Source: Bradyrhizobium liaoningense (lineage in GTDB: Bacteria; Pseudomonadota; Alphaproteobacteria; Rhizobiales; Xanthobacteraceae). Taken from it: a DNA stretch of 64,000 nt. Location of the stretch: NCBI RefSeq assembly GCF_018130955.1, contig NZ_JAFCJM010000027.1, forward strand, positions 1-64,000. The letters are read 5' to 3'. This document shows, piece after piece, positions 42,020 to 50,132 of this stretch (position 1 is the stretch's first letter; each line of letters starts with the position of its first letter). The translations under genes were made by a program, and so were the position numbers. Under the pieces are notes generated by a model. The model was not told where the DNA came from. It worked only from the letters and a program-made list of their open reading frames with translations, and did no database searches.

Positions 42020-42900
42020 GTCCGCGCCTCCCCACCGAACAGACGGGCACGGAACCAGCCGGTCGCGATGTCGATGACGAAGACGGTGACGATGATGGCG
42101 AGCAGGATCGCGCTGACGTCTGAATAGTAGAACTTTCGGATCGCGACGACGAGCTCCTGCCCGATGCCGCCGGCGCCGACAAAACCCATCACCGAGGCTT
42201 CGCGGACGTTGATCTCGAAGCGCAGCAGCGCGTAGCTGGCGTAGCCGGCGGAGACTTGCGGCAGCACGGCGAAGCGCATGCAGGACAGCCAACTCGCACC
42301 GGTCGAGCGGATACCTTCGACCGGCTTCATATCGGCATTCTCCACGATCTCGGAAAACAGCTTTCCGAGCGCACCGGCGGAGTGAATGGCGATCGCCAGC
42401 ACGCCGGCCATCGGCCCAAGGCCGAAGGCAATGACAAAGATCAGCGCGAACACGATGCCGGGCACCGTGCGCGCGAATTCGAGCAGGCGACGGACGGCGA
42501 AGCGTAGCCAGGGCGACGGCCAGGTGTTTTCGGCCGCGAAGAAATTCAGCGCGAAAGCGACGACTGCGCCCATCAGCGTGCCGACATAGCTGATCAGGAT
42601 GGTCTCACCGAGCATCCTGAGCCATTTGCGCCAGCCCCACAGCCACTCGCCGACATCGGTCCAGACGCGCTGGCCGCTCTCAAGGGTGAGGATACGGTCG
42701 AAATAGCTGACGAAGTTGCCGAAATAGGTGAAGAGCGTGTGAAGATTAACTTCGGCGCCGACGCCGGCGAGGACCAGCGCAGCTACGAACACCGCCGCAC
42801 CCGCGAGCAGGCGCAGCCGCTTGCGCGCCACGGCCTGGCGGTAGGCCGCGCTCAGCGCTGCGAGCTGTGGCTCGGGAAGGATCGTAACCGCGAGGGTCAT
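42016..42900 (-). CDS. phnE: Phosphonate ABC transporter permease PhnE1
   Basis: 294 residues, about six membrane segments. Typical permease loop EGIRSTGASWLSCMRFAVLP plus GAGGIGQELVVAIRKFYYSD, and the N-terminal segment RLLAGAAVFVAALVLAGVGA. Pairs with phnE2 (or duplicates) and PhnC/PhnD to import phosphonates. The phn transporter runs leftward phnC-phnD-phnE1-phnE2. Confidence 0.88.
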   Translation of the reverse strand: MTLAVTILPEPQLAALSAAYRQAVARKRLRLLAGAAVFVAALVLAGVGAEVNLHTLFTYFGNFVSYFDRILTLESGQRVWTDVGEWLWGWRKWLRMLGETILISYVGTLMGAVVAFALNFFAAENTWPSPWLRFAVRRLLEFARTVPGIVFALIFVIAFGLGPMAGVLAIAIHSAGALGKLFSEIVENADMKPVEGIRSTGASWLSCMRFAVLPQVSAGYASYALLRFEINVREASVMGFVGAGGIGQELVVAIRKFYYSDVSAILLAIIVTVFVIDIATGWFRARLFGGEART

Positions 42901-42977
42901 GGGATCGGCAATGATGGCCCGTCATCGAAAAGAGCCGGGTCGAAACGACCCGGCTCGAGTGCGTCGTCCCAAGAAAC

Positions 42978-43913
42978 TCAGGACGCCTTCTTCTTACGCA
43001 GCGCGTCCACGAACTTGATCAGATCGATCGTGCCGTCCCAGTCCTTCGTGGTCGCGGGATGAAAACCCTTCTTCTGGCCGTCGGAGAGGCGGTCGAATGC
43101 GGCCTTGTCCTTGGCCGGCGCATCGAAGAACGCTTTTGCGATAGCGGTCTTCGCCTCTTCCGGCAGGTCGGCGTTGTAGGCATAGGGACCGTTGATGATC
43201 GGCGCCGACTTGTGGATGATGCGGAAATCGTCCTTCTTCATCGCCGAGCCGTCGGCATTCTTCAGCATGCCCTTGGTCAGCATCTGCGCCAGCGTGGAAT
43301 CGTCGTCGCTGGTCCACTGGTTGGCGGCAACGTCGACCGTGCCCTGCGACAACGCCAGCATCGCGTTCTCGTGGCTGCCGGTGAAAACGACCTTGCCAAA
43401 ATAGCTGTCGGCGTCCGCAATGCCGAGCTTGTCGAGCTCGAAGCGCGGCACATTGTTGCCCGAGGTCGAGTTCGGATCGACCAGGCCGAGGTTCTTGCCC
43501 TTCAGATTGTCGATGTTCTTGTAAGCGCTGCTCGCCTTGACGAAGAACACCGAATAGTAGCCGGTCGAACCGTCGGCATTGATGTCATTGGCAAAGGCGT
43601 CGGTCTTGACGCCGGTGAGACGGGCGCGCGCGAACGAGGCCGAGCCGTAGCTCGCGATATGGATGTTGCCGGCGCGCTGGCCCTCGATGACGGCCGCATA
43701 GTCGTTGGCGATGCGCAGCGTGACCTTCACGCCGAGTTCCTTGGAGAGATAGGCCACGAACGGCGTCCAGCGCTCCGTGACGCCGGAGGCATTCTCGGCC
43801 GGCACGACCGCGAAGGTCAGCTCCGGATACTTTGCCTTCCAATCCTCGGCGGAGGCGGACGCGGTGAAGGCCAGCGCAGCAGCACCGGCGAGAACGAGCC
43901 TACGAGTGATCAT
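42978..43913 (-). CDS. phnD: Phosphonate ABC transporter substrate-binding protein PhnD
   Basis: 311 residues from ATG 43913. A signal peptide (MITRRLVLAGAAALAFTASA) precedes the mature protein with YPELTFAVVPAENASGVTER, the ligand-loop region YGSASFARARLTGVKTDAF, LGLVDPNSTSGNN (the S-T-S-G motif that binds the phosphonate) and the C-terminal GFHPATTKDWDGTIDLIKFV. It captures phosphonates in the periplasm. Lies between phnC and phnE1 with a 59-bp gap to phnC. Confidence 0.9.
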   Translation of the reverse strand: MITRRLVLAGAAALAFTASASAEDWKAKYPELTFAVVPAENASGVTERWTPFVAYLSKELGVKVTLRIANDYAAVIEGQRAGNIHIASYGSASFARARLTGVKTDAFANDINADGSTGYYSVFFVKASSAYKNIDNLKGKNLGLVDPNSTSGNNVPRFELDKLGIADADSYFGKVVFTGSHENAMLALSQGTVDVAANQWTSDDDSTLAQMLTKGMLKNADGSAMKKDDFRIIHKSAPIINGPYAYNADLPEEAKTAIAKAFFDAPAKDKAAFDRLSDGQKKGFHPATTKDWDGTIDLIKFVDALRKKKAS

Positions 43914-43972
43914 GATACCCCTCTTGATCGGTTGGAATCGTCTAACGCAAACTTCAACTGGCGAATCGCCGC

Positions 43973-44782
43973 TCAGGCGGCCGCCGCGGTCCCGAGCGCG
44001 GGAATGCCTTCGGGCACAGGCATAGGCGTGCCGCCCATGACTTCGCTGGCTTCGAGATCGTAGAGCTCGCGCGCGATATGGTCGGTGAGCGTGGACGGCG
44101 CGCCGTCGAACACCACGCGGCCCGCCGCCATGCCGATCAGGCGGTCGCAATAGGTCCGCGCCAGATCGAGCGAATGCAGATTGCAGAGCACGGTGATGCC
44201 AAAATGCTTGTTGATGCGCAAAAGCGCATCCATCACGGTCCTGGTGTTGCGCGGATCGAGCGAGGCGATCGGCTCGTCGGCAAGAATGATGTCAGGCTGC
44301 TGCACCAGTGCACGCGCGATGGCGACGCGCTGCTGCTGGCCGCCGGAAAGCTGGTCGGCGCGCTGCGCAGCCAGGCTCGCCATATCGAACTGCTCGAGCG
44401 CCGACATCGCCAGCGCGCAGTCCTGCTCGGGCCATACCTGCGTCAGCGAGCGCCAGGCCGGCATCGCGGCGAGGCGGCCCATCAGCACGTTGGTGAGCAC
44501 GTCGAGGCGGCCGACGAGATTGAACTGCTGGAAGATCATGGCGGAGCGTGCGCGCCATTGCCGCAGCTCCTTGCCGCGCAGCGCGGTGACGTCGACGCCG
44601 TCGAACAGGATGCGGCCGTCGGTCGGAGTCACCAGGCGATTGATGGTTCGGAGCAGCGTCGACTTGCCGGCGCCGGAGCGGCCGATCACCCCGACGAAGC
44701 GGCCGGGCGCGATCTCGAACGAGGCGTTATCGACGGCGGCCTTGGCGCCGAAGCGACACGTCAGACCATCAACCACAAGCAT
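43973..44782 (-). CDS. phnC: Phosphonate ABC transporter ATPase PhnC
   Basis: 269 residues. Walker A GRSGAGKST, signature LSGGQQQRV, Walker B IILADEPIASLDP and H-loop LCNLHSLDLARTYCDR match PhnC. The C-terminus after GRVVFDGAPSTLTD is extended. First gene of the leftward transporter operon; starts 89 bp from the PHO box region. Confidence 0.9.
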   Translation of the reverse strand: MLVVDGLTCRFGAKAAVDNASFEIAPGRFVGVIGRSGAGKSTLLRTINRLVTPTDGRILFDGVDVTALRGKELRQWRARSAMIFQQFNLVGRLDVLTNVLMGRLAAMPAWRSLTQVWPEQDCALAMSALEQFDMASLAAQRADQLSGGQQQRVAIARALVQQPDIILADEPIASLDPRNTRTVMDALLRINKHFGITVLCNLHSLDLARTYCDRLIGMAAGRVVFDGAPSTLTDHIARELYDLEASEVMGGTPMPVPEGIPALGTAAAA

Positions 44783-44870
44783 GCAGGGCTCCAGATTAGC
44801 CGAGCCCCACGGCTAGCGCCGCTAGTTAACAGTCGTGTGACATGCACGCGGCGGTGCGGCGTTCGCCGCA

Positions 44871-44909
44871 CCGTCATCCACTGTCATTGCATCGTCATGA
44901 CATTGTCAT
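44871..44909 (+). promoter_or_regulatory. Multi-repeat PHO box
   Basis: Four PhoB half-sites run on the forward strand: CCGTCAT (44871), CTGTCAT (44881), TCGTCAT (44892) and TTGTCAT (44903); the last three are spaced exactly 11 bp as in a canonical PHO box (CTGTCAT-N4-CTGTCAT). Orientation points toward the acetyltransferase-phnM-DUF1045 operon 49 bp away. It should bind phosphorylated PhoB under phosphate starvation and may also influence the divergent phnC promoter. Confidence 0.87.
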
Positions 44910-44957
44910 CATGCTTACCGAAGACGTGCCCCTGCCCTCCTGCCTGTCGGATGTCCC

Positions 44958-45626
44958 ATGGCCGCCAAAGCGCTTTCGGTCCTCCCCACCACCGATCCCA
45001 CCGCCAAGCTGCACGAGACGACGCTTGGCGCATACGCCGAGGTCGGCGCGCGCACCATTTTGCACGAAGTGACGATGGGCGATTACTCCTACGTCGTGAA
45101 CGACGCTCAGATCACCTATACGACGATTGGAAAGTTCTGCTCCATCGCCGCGATGACCCGGATCAATCCAGGCAATCATCCCATGCACCGGGCGACACAG
45201 GCGCATTTCACCTATCGTTCGAGCGCCTACTTTCCGGGCGAAAGCGACGACCACGACTTCTTCGACTGGCGGCGCCAGCATCACGTCCATATCGGCCATG
45301 ACGTCTGGATCGGCCATGGCGCGATCATTTTGCCCGGCCGCAATATCGGCACGGGTGCCGTGATCGCGGCCGGCGCCATCGTCACCAAGGACGTGCCGGC
45401 CTACACCATCGTCGCCGGCAATCCGGCGCGCATCGTCCGGCGGCGGTTCTCGGAAGAGATCGCCGGCCGCCTCGCAAAGCTTGCCTGGTGGGACTGGGAT
45501 CACGAAACTTTGCGTGGCGCGCTGCCCGATTTCCGCAAGCTCGGGATTGAAGATTTTCTTGCAAAGTACGAAGCCAGAGCGATCGTTAAACATTCTCCCT
45601 CAGCCAAGAAAAGCGCCGTCCCGTGA
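44958..45626 (+). CDS. Hexapeptide-repeat acetyltransferase, phosphonate-associated
   Basis: 222 residues. Left-handed beta-helix hexapeptide repeats occur across the middle (TLGAYAEVGARTILHEVTMG, IGKFCSIAAMTRINPGNH, VHIGHDVWIGHGAIILPG and RNIGTGAVIAAGAIVTKDVP), as in xenobiotic acetyltransferases of the CatB/VatD type. Its place at the head of the phnM operon under a PHO box fits the phosphonate-metabolism hexapeptide transferase family; it likely acetylates an aminoalkylphosphonate or related intermediate. Its stop overlaps the phnM start by 4 bp. Confidence 0.83.
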   Translation: MAAKALSVLPTTDPTAKLHETTLGAYAEVGARTILHEVTMGDYSYVVNDAQITYTTIGKFCSIAAMTRINPGNHPMHRATQAHFTYRSSAYFPGESDDHDFFDWRRQHHVHIGHDVWIGHGAIILPGRNIGTGAVIAAGAIVTKDVPAYTIVAGNPARIVRRRFSEEIAGRLAKLAWWDWDHETLRGALPDFRKLGIEDFLAKYEARAIVKHSPSAKKSAVP

Positions 45627-46816
45627 CCGATATTTTCCTTAGGGGCGGCCGGGCCCTGATCGGCTCGGAGCTCGCCGAGACCTCGCTGACCATTTCCGGA
45701 CAAGACATCGCGCAGATCGGCCGCGGCCGCGATCGCGCGCCGATTGCGATCGACGCCAGCGGCCTGCTGGTGCTGCCGGGCATCGTCGACATTCACGGCG
45801 ATGCTTTTGAGCGGCAGATGATGCCGCGCACCGGCGTCGATTTCCCGATCGACGTCGCGCTGGTCGACAGCGACCGGCAGGCGATCAGCAACGGCATCAC
45901 CACGGTGTTTCACGCCGCAACCTGGTCGTGGGAGCCGGGCCTGCGCAGCGGCGACAATGCGCGGCGCCTGCTCGAGGCGATCGAGCGGCTGCGGCCGCAA
46001 TTTGCCGCCGACACACGCTTTCACCTCAGGCACGAGACCTACAATCTCGATGCGGAAGCCGAGATCTGCGAATGGCTCGCCGAGGGCCGGATCGACCTGT
46101 TCGCCTTCAACGACCACATGAACGGCACGATCGCCGACATGGCCAAGCCGCACAAGCGCAGCCGCATGGTGGAGCGCACGGGGCTATCGAGCGCAGCGTT
46201 CGACGCGCTGGTTAGGCACATCATCGCCCGCGCGGCCGACGTACCGGCCTCGATCGCGCGGCTGGCCGAAGCGGCGCGCGCGGCCGGGGTGCGGATGCTC
46301 TCGCACGACGATGAGAGCCCGGCCATGCGCGAAGCCTTCCGCGCGCAGGGCGTCGCCATCGCCGAATTCCCGATCACCGAGGAGACTGCACGGGCAGCGG
46401 CGCAAGCCGGCGATGCCATCGTCTATGGCGCACCTAATGTGGTGCGTGGCGGCAGCCATACCGGCTGGACCAAAGCTTCCGACATGATCGCCAAAGGGCT
46501 CTGCTCGGTGCTCGCCTCCGACTACTACTATCCTGCGCAACTGCTCGCGGCGTTCCGGCTCGACGCCGACGGCGTGCTGCCGCTCGCAAGGGCCTGGGCG
46601 CTGATCTCGGAAGGGCCCGCCCGCGCCGCCGGCCTCACCGACCGCGGCGTTCTCACTGAAGGCCGCCGCGCCGACATTTTGCTGGTCGACGATACAATTC
46701 CCTTGCGGCCGCGCGTGGTCGCCGTGATCTCCGCCGGTCGGCTCGTGCATCTCACCGACGCAACACGGTTGACGAGTGCGGCAGCAGCGCCGCGCGAGGC
46801 TGTTGTCGCGGCATAA
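45623..46816 (+). CDS. phnM: Alpha-D-ribose 1-methylphosphonate 5-triphosphate diphosphatase PhnM
   Basis: 397 residues; GTG start at 45623 overlaps the previous stop. An amidohydrolase-fold enzyme with VLPGIVDIHGDAFERQMMPR, FHLRHETYNLDAEAEICEW, FAFNDHMNGTIADMAKPHKR, RMLSHDDESP and VLASDYYYPAQLLAAFRL (metal ligands H, H, D). It removes pyrophosphate in the C-P lyase pathway. The core C-P lyase genes phnGHIJKL are not in this window, so they must lie elsewhere. Confidence 0.92.
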   Translation: MTDIFLRGGRALIGSELAETSLTISGQDIAQIGRGRDRAPIAIDASGLLVLPGIVDIHGDAFERQMMPRTGVDFPIDVALVDSDRQAISNGITTVFHAATWSWEPGLRSGDNARRLLEAIERLRPQFAADTRFHLRHETYNLDAEAEICEWLAEGRIDLFAFNDHMNGTIADMAKPHKRSRMVERTGLSSAAFDALVRHIIARAADVPASIARLAEAARAAGVRMLSHDDESPAMREAFRAQGVAIAEFPITEETARAAAQAGDAIVYGAPNVVRGGSHTGWTKASDMIAKGLCSVLASDYYYPAQLLAAFRLDADGVLPLARAWALISEGPARAAGLTDRGVLTEGRRADILLVDDTIPLRPRVVAVISAGRLVHLTDATRLTSAAAAPREAVVAA

Positions 46817-46823
46817 AGGCGCT

Positions 46824-47534
46824 ATGCTCACGGCGATGACAGGTTTCCCCCGCTACGCGATCTACTACGCCGCCGACGCCGGCGATGCGCTCTCCCGCTT
46901 CGGTGCCGAGCTGCTCGGCTACGACGCCCATGCCGGCAACGAGCTGCCGTTGCCCAAGGACGCGCTTCAGGTCGCTCCCGACTGGCGCGACGTCTCGGCT
47001 GATCCCCGCAAATACGGCTTTCACGCAACGCTGAAGGCGCCGATGGCGCTGGCACCGGACAGACGCGAAGCGGAGTTGTTGGCGGCCTGCGCGGCGTTTG
47101 CCGGAAAGACGCGGGCGATTCCGATCATCCATCCAGTCGTCGATGCCATCTCGGGCTTCATCGCCGTCATTCCCGCCGAGCCGGTCGGCGAGCTGCAACA
47201 GCTCGCCGCCGATTGTACCAGCGACTTCGACGCCTTCCGCGCGCCGCTGACGGCGGAGGATCGCGCCCGGCGCAAGCCGGACGGGCTCAGCGAGCGACAG
47301 CGCGCCTATCTCGATCGCTGGGGCTATCCTTACGTGATGGAGGAATTCCGCTTCCACATGACGCTGACCGGCCGGCTGGACGCGGCGCGGCGCGAGCCGA
47401 TCATCGAGATGTTGCGAAAGCGATTTGCGAGGCTATGCCTCGACACGATCGCGGTCGACCGGATCGCGCTGTTCCGACAGGACAATGCGGCGTCGCGATT
47501 CCGCATCATCGGCGAGTGGGCGCTGACGAGGTAA
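46824..47534 (+). CDS. DUF1045 phosphonate-operon protein (2H phosphoesterase-like)
   Basis: 236 residues from ATG 46824 (ATG 46836 is possible). Contains YAIYYAADAGDALSRFGAEL, the histidine motif KYGFHATLKAPMAL and second motif FRFHMTLTGRL, i.e. the two H-x-T of 2H phosphoesterases. This family accompanies phn operons in Rhizobiales, where it may act on cyclic phosphate intermediates of the C-P lyase pathway. Last gene of the PHO-box operon, 7 bp after phnM. Confidence 0.85.
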   Translation: MLTAMTGFPRYAIYYAADAGDALSRFGAELLGYDAHAGNELPLPKDALQVAPDWRDVSADPRKYGFHATLKAPMALAPDRREAELLAACAAFAGKTRAIPIIHPVVDAISGFIAVIPAEPVGELQQLAADCTSDFDAFRAPLTAEDRARRKPDGLSERQRAYLDRWGYPYVMEEFRFHMTLTGRLDAARREPIIEMLRKRFARLCLDTIAVDRIALFRQDNAASRFRIIGEWALTR

Positions 47535-47565
47535 AGCCGGCGACCGGTAGCCCCCCGGTTCGCCA

Positions 47566-47632
47566 AACCACGCCCTGTGGTTATGGGTCCTGGATCGGCG
47601 CTCCGCTCCGCTCACTTGTCCAGGACGACGTG
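47566..47632. repeat. CCCTGTGGTTAT/GTCCAGGACGACG intergenic repeat
   Basis: Contains CCCTGTGGTTATGGGTCCTG, then GATCGGCGCTCCGCTC and CTTGTCCAGGACGACG, where GTCCTGG pairs with CCAGGAC. A diverged copy is at 50040-50123, and its terminal sequence is shared (as the reverse complement) with the elements at 10811 and 49956. It separates convergent DUF1045 and membrane-protein genes. Confidence 0.72.
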
Positions 47633-47641
47633 GGAGAGACA

Positions 47642-48331
47642 TCAGCTCGCGAAATTCAACGCCAGCGCAACAGCCCCAACCAGAATGAGGCTCGCAGCCC
47701 ACACCGCGTCCAGGTTGAACCAGCTCCGCGACACGAACTTCAGTCCAAGATAGCGATACACCAGCCACGCAAGGCAGCCACCGGCTGCGACCATGGCGAC
47801 GACGTGAACCATCGCCACCAGCACGGCCATTCCGAGATTGGCCTTGATGAGGCTACCCGCTGCTGCATGACCGGCGTCGAGATCAAAGGCCTGACACAGC
47901 CCGAGATAGATCGGCACAAGCATCAAGGCGGCACCGTGGGCGACGGCAACGGCAAACGACCAAAGCGCCAGTTGCGTCGGCGGGATCCGCGCCAGCGCGC
48001 GGGGATGCCGCCGATCGACAAGGCGATAGACGCCGAAGCCGATGACCAGCAGGCTCGCGCCAAGTTGGATCGGACGCTGCCATTCGGCGAGCACAAACAA
48101 TAGCGCGAACGGCAGCAGCACCAGGAAGGTCGCCAGCAGATGGCCGGCGGAGAGAGCGCCGAGCGCACCGAGGAGCGCGCGCGGCGACCGTTCCATGAGT
48201 CCGGCCGACACCGCGAGCGGCCAACCCATTCCCGGATTGACGCCGTGATAGAGGCCGCTCGCAATCAGCGCGAGCCAGAGCCAGACGAGCGTCCAGCCCG
48301 CGCCGCTCGCGTCTAGACCGACGGATAGCAA
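47642..48331 (-). CDS. Polytopic membrane protein overlapping the methanethiol oxidase-like gene
   Basis: About 229 residues with six or seven predicted membrane helices (GWTLVWLWLALIASGLYHGV, LGALGALSAGHLLATFLVLL, LWSFAVAVAHGAALMLVPIY). The motif HGVNPGMGW suggests a metal- or heavy-ion-transporter-like fold (compare HupE/UreJ and related proteins) but I cannot assign one. The best start is TTG 48331, so its first 6 codons overlap the end of the preceding gene; no ATG is available before the conserved HGVNPGMGW. Co-expressed with the SBP56 gene by overlap. Confidence 0.65.
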   Translation of the reverse strand: MLSVGLDASGAGWTLVWLWLALIASGLYHGVNPGMGWPLAVSAGLMERSPRALLGALGALSAGHLLATFLVLLPFALLFVLAEWQRPIQLGASLLVIGFGVYRLVDRRHPRALARIPPTQLALWSFAVAVAHGAALMLVPIYLGLCQAFDLDAGHAAAGSLIKANLGMAVLVAMVHVVAMVAAGGCLAWLVYRYLGLKFVSRSWFNLDAVWAASLILVGAVALALNFAS

Positions 48332-49713
48332 AAGGAATCCGTCGAGCAGTCGCCGCCGTCGAGCCTGATCTGGTGGGCCCGATAGCCGTCCGGGAAGCTC
48401 ACAAAATAATCGCTGGCGAGCTCGAGGCCGCCATTGTGGCCGACATTGGCCATGACCTCGGCACCGGGCACGCCATCCGGATAGAACTGATCGTCCCAGG
48501 TCGAATAGAGCGAGTTGGTCCAGTACACCCGCTTGCCGTCGCGGCTGATCTCGACCATCTGCGGGCCTGCGGCAAACGTCTTGCCGCTCGGATGCGGCGT
48601 GCGGCGCGCAATGCCGCCGATGTGGACGGAGCCTGCGAGCTTCGGCTGCCTTGGATCGCTGACGTCGTACTGGCGCATCTCGCCGGTGCCCCAGCACGAG
48701 ACGTAGAGGAACCGGTCGTCCATCGACAGGTCGATGTCGGTGACGAGCGGCGGCACCGCGCCAAAACCTTGCAGCAGCGGCGGGAGCTGTTCCTTCGCTG
48801 CGGGCTCGGGCGGAATGGTCGCCGTCTTCTCGGCATGGAATTGTCCCCCTTTCCGCCACCAGGTCCAGATCGAGGCTTCCAGATTGGTGGTATCGACGAC
48901 GACGCCGACAAAGCCGTATTCGCGCACCGGGTCATGCGCGGGCCGCACTTCGAGCGCCATCTGATGGTTGGCACCGAGGTCGATGGTCTGCACGTTGCGG
49001 CGCGCCCGCAGGTCCCAGAAATGCAGCCGGTGGCCGTATTTGTTGGACAAGAGGTCCTCGGGCACGATGCCGTTCTCGAACTGCGGCGGCAGCGCCCATT
49101 CGCTCGACACCATGTAGTCGCGTGGCAAATTCCACCAGAAATCATAATGCAGAGTCTGCGGACCGCGATCGATCTCCCATCGGCCCAACACCTCAAAGGT
49201 CTCGCAATCCATGACGAAGATGCCGGGCGGCCCGCTGGTGCCGTCCTTGCCGCCACCACCGAGCGTACTCACATAGATCCCGTCAGGCCCGCAATGGATG
49301 GTATGCGGCCGCGAGTAGCCGGTCTTCTTGAACACTTCCTCCGGCTCGATGATCTTGTGAATTCTCGCCTTGGTCGGATCGGGCTTGGTATCGATGATGT
49401 AGATGCGTGAGGAGCGTAAGCCCGGGATGATGAGATAGCGCCGCTCGATGAAGGCGTGACCGGCGAGCGGGGACAAGGCCGATGAGCAGGCGTTCCAGCC
49501 GAAATGATGAAACTCGTCGCCCTTGTTGGGCATCGTCACGGTATGGACGATCCGGCTATAGGTCGGCGACCCCGGCTTGGCGTCGATCACCGCGAGCGCA
49601 TCAGGCTTCGCGAAATCCGGGCTGAGCAGCAGCGTGTAGGCGAAATCTTCGGGCGGCGCCTCCATCGCAAGCTTGGGCGATGCGTGGAAGGTCGGATCTG
49701 GCCTCATTGTCAT
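48313..49713 (-). CDS. mtoX: Methanethiol oxidase / SBP56 selenium-binding protein family
   Basis: 466 residues from ATG 49713, with GGAGG 7 bp upstream. A beta-propeller with SBP56 signatures: DEFHHFGWNACSSALSP, RYLIIPGLRSSRIYIIDTKP, SRPHTIHCGPDGIYVSTLGG, TLHYDFWWNLPRDYMVSSEW and a C-terminal TDSFCYPSV. Bacterial members oxidise methanethiol to formaldehyde, H2S and H2O2 using a copper-dependent site. No signal peptide was seen, unlike several characterised periplasmic enzymes, so location and activity need testing. Upstream gap 49714-49955 holds no gene. Confidence 0.83.
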   Translation of the reverse strand: MTMRPDPTFHASPKLAMEAPPEDFAYTLLLSPDFAKPDALAVIDAKPGSPTYSRIVHTVTMPNKGDEFHHFGWNACSSALSPLAGHAFIERRYLIIPGLRSSRIYIIDTKPDPTKARIHKIIEPEEVFKKTGYSRPHTIHCGPDGIYVSTLGGGGKDGTSGPPGIFVMDCETFEVLGRWEIDRGPQTLHYDFWWNLPRDYMVSSEWALPPQFENGIVPEDLLSNKYGHRLHFWDLRARRNVQTIDLGANHQMALEVRPAHDPVREYGFVGVVVDTTNLEASIWTWWRKGGQFHAEKTATIPPEPAAKEQLPPLLQGFGAVPPLVTDIDLSMDDRFLYVSCWGTGEMRQYDVSDPRQPKLAGSVHIGGIARRTPHPSGKTFAAGPQMVEISRDGKRVYWTNSLYSTWDDQFYPDGVPGAEVMANVGHNGGLELASDYFVSFPDGYRAHQIRLDGGDCSTDSFCYPSV

Positions 49714-49955
49714 GGCATTGCCTCCGAGTTTGCGTCGGCAAGCGCCAACCTGGTTCGGGATAACCGGCGCAATGAATAGCTGATGACTTGATGTTTTGAG
49801 GTGCTCCACAGGCGTGGCTGGCGCGCACACAATACGTCATCGCGCGAACGCGCGATACCGGCCAATGCGCCGCATCGCCCCCGGTATCGCCTTGGCGAAG
49901 GCCGGCGGAGACACACGACGTGGGGAGATTGACGCTACACTGTCACAATCTACCT

Positions 49956-50123
49956 GTCGTCCTGGCGAAACCAGGACCCATTACCCCAGGGAGCAGTTGC
50001 GGCGTAAAGCCACTAACAGCGAGTCTTCGCCAAACTCCTCCCTGTGGTTATCGCGACGAGCGCAAGCGCTCGCGCGGGGGTCCCGGATCGGCGCGCTGCT
50101 CCGCGCGCTTGTCCGGGACGACG
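49956..50123. repeat. 168-bp palindromic repeat with GTCGTCC ends
   Basis: Begins GTCGTCCTGGCGAAACCAGG with a hairpin GTCCTGG/CCAGGAC and ends GTCCGGGACGAC (50111-50122), an imperfect inverted copy of the beginning. The right half (CCCTGTGGTTAT at 50040, GATCGGCGC at about 50087) matches 47573-47630. It lies in the 420-bp gap before the DapA-family gene, and almost reaches that gene's stop codon at 50133. Confidence 0.78.
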
Positions 50124-50132
50124 GCTCCGTCG

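Noticed and set aside
41612..42292. A separate 226-codon gene in the phnE region
   Set aside because: It is only the first frame of phnE2 continued past the frameshift and back into an unrelated frame of phnE1; homology is limited to the N-terminal part of phnE2.
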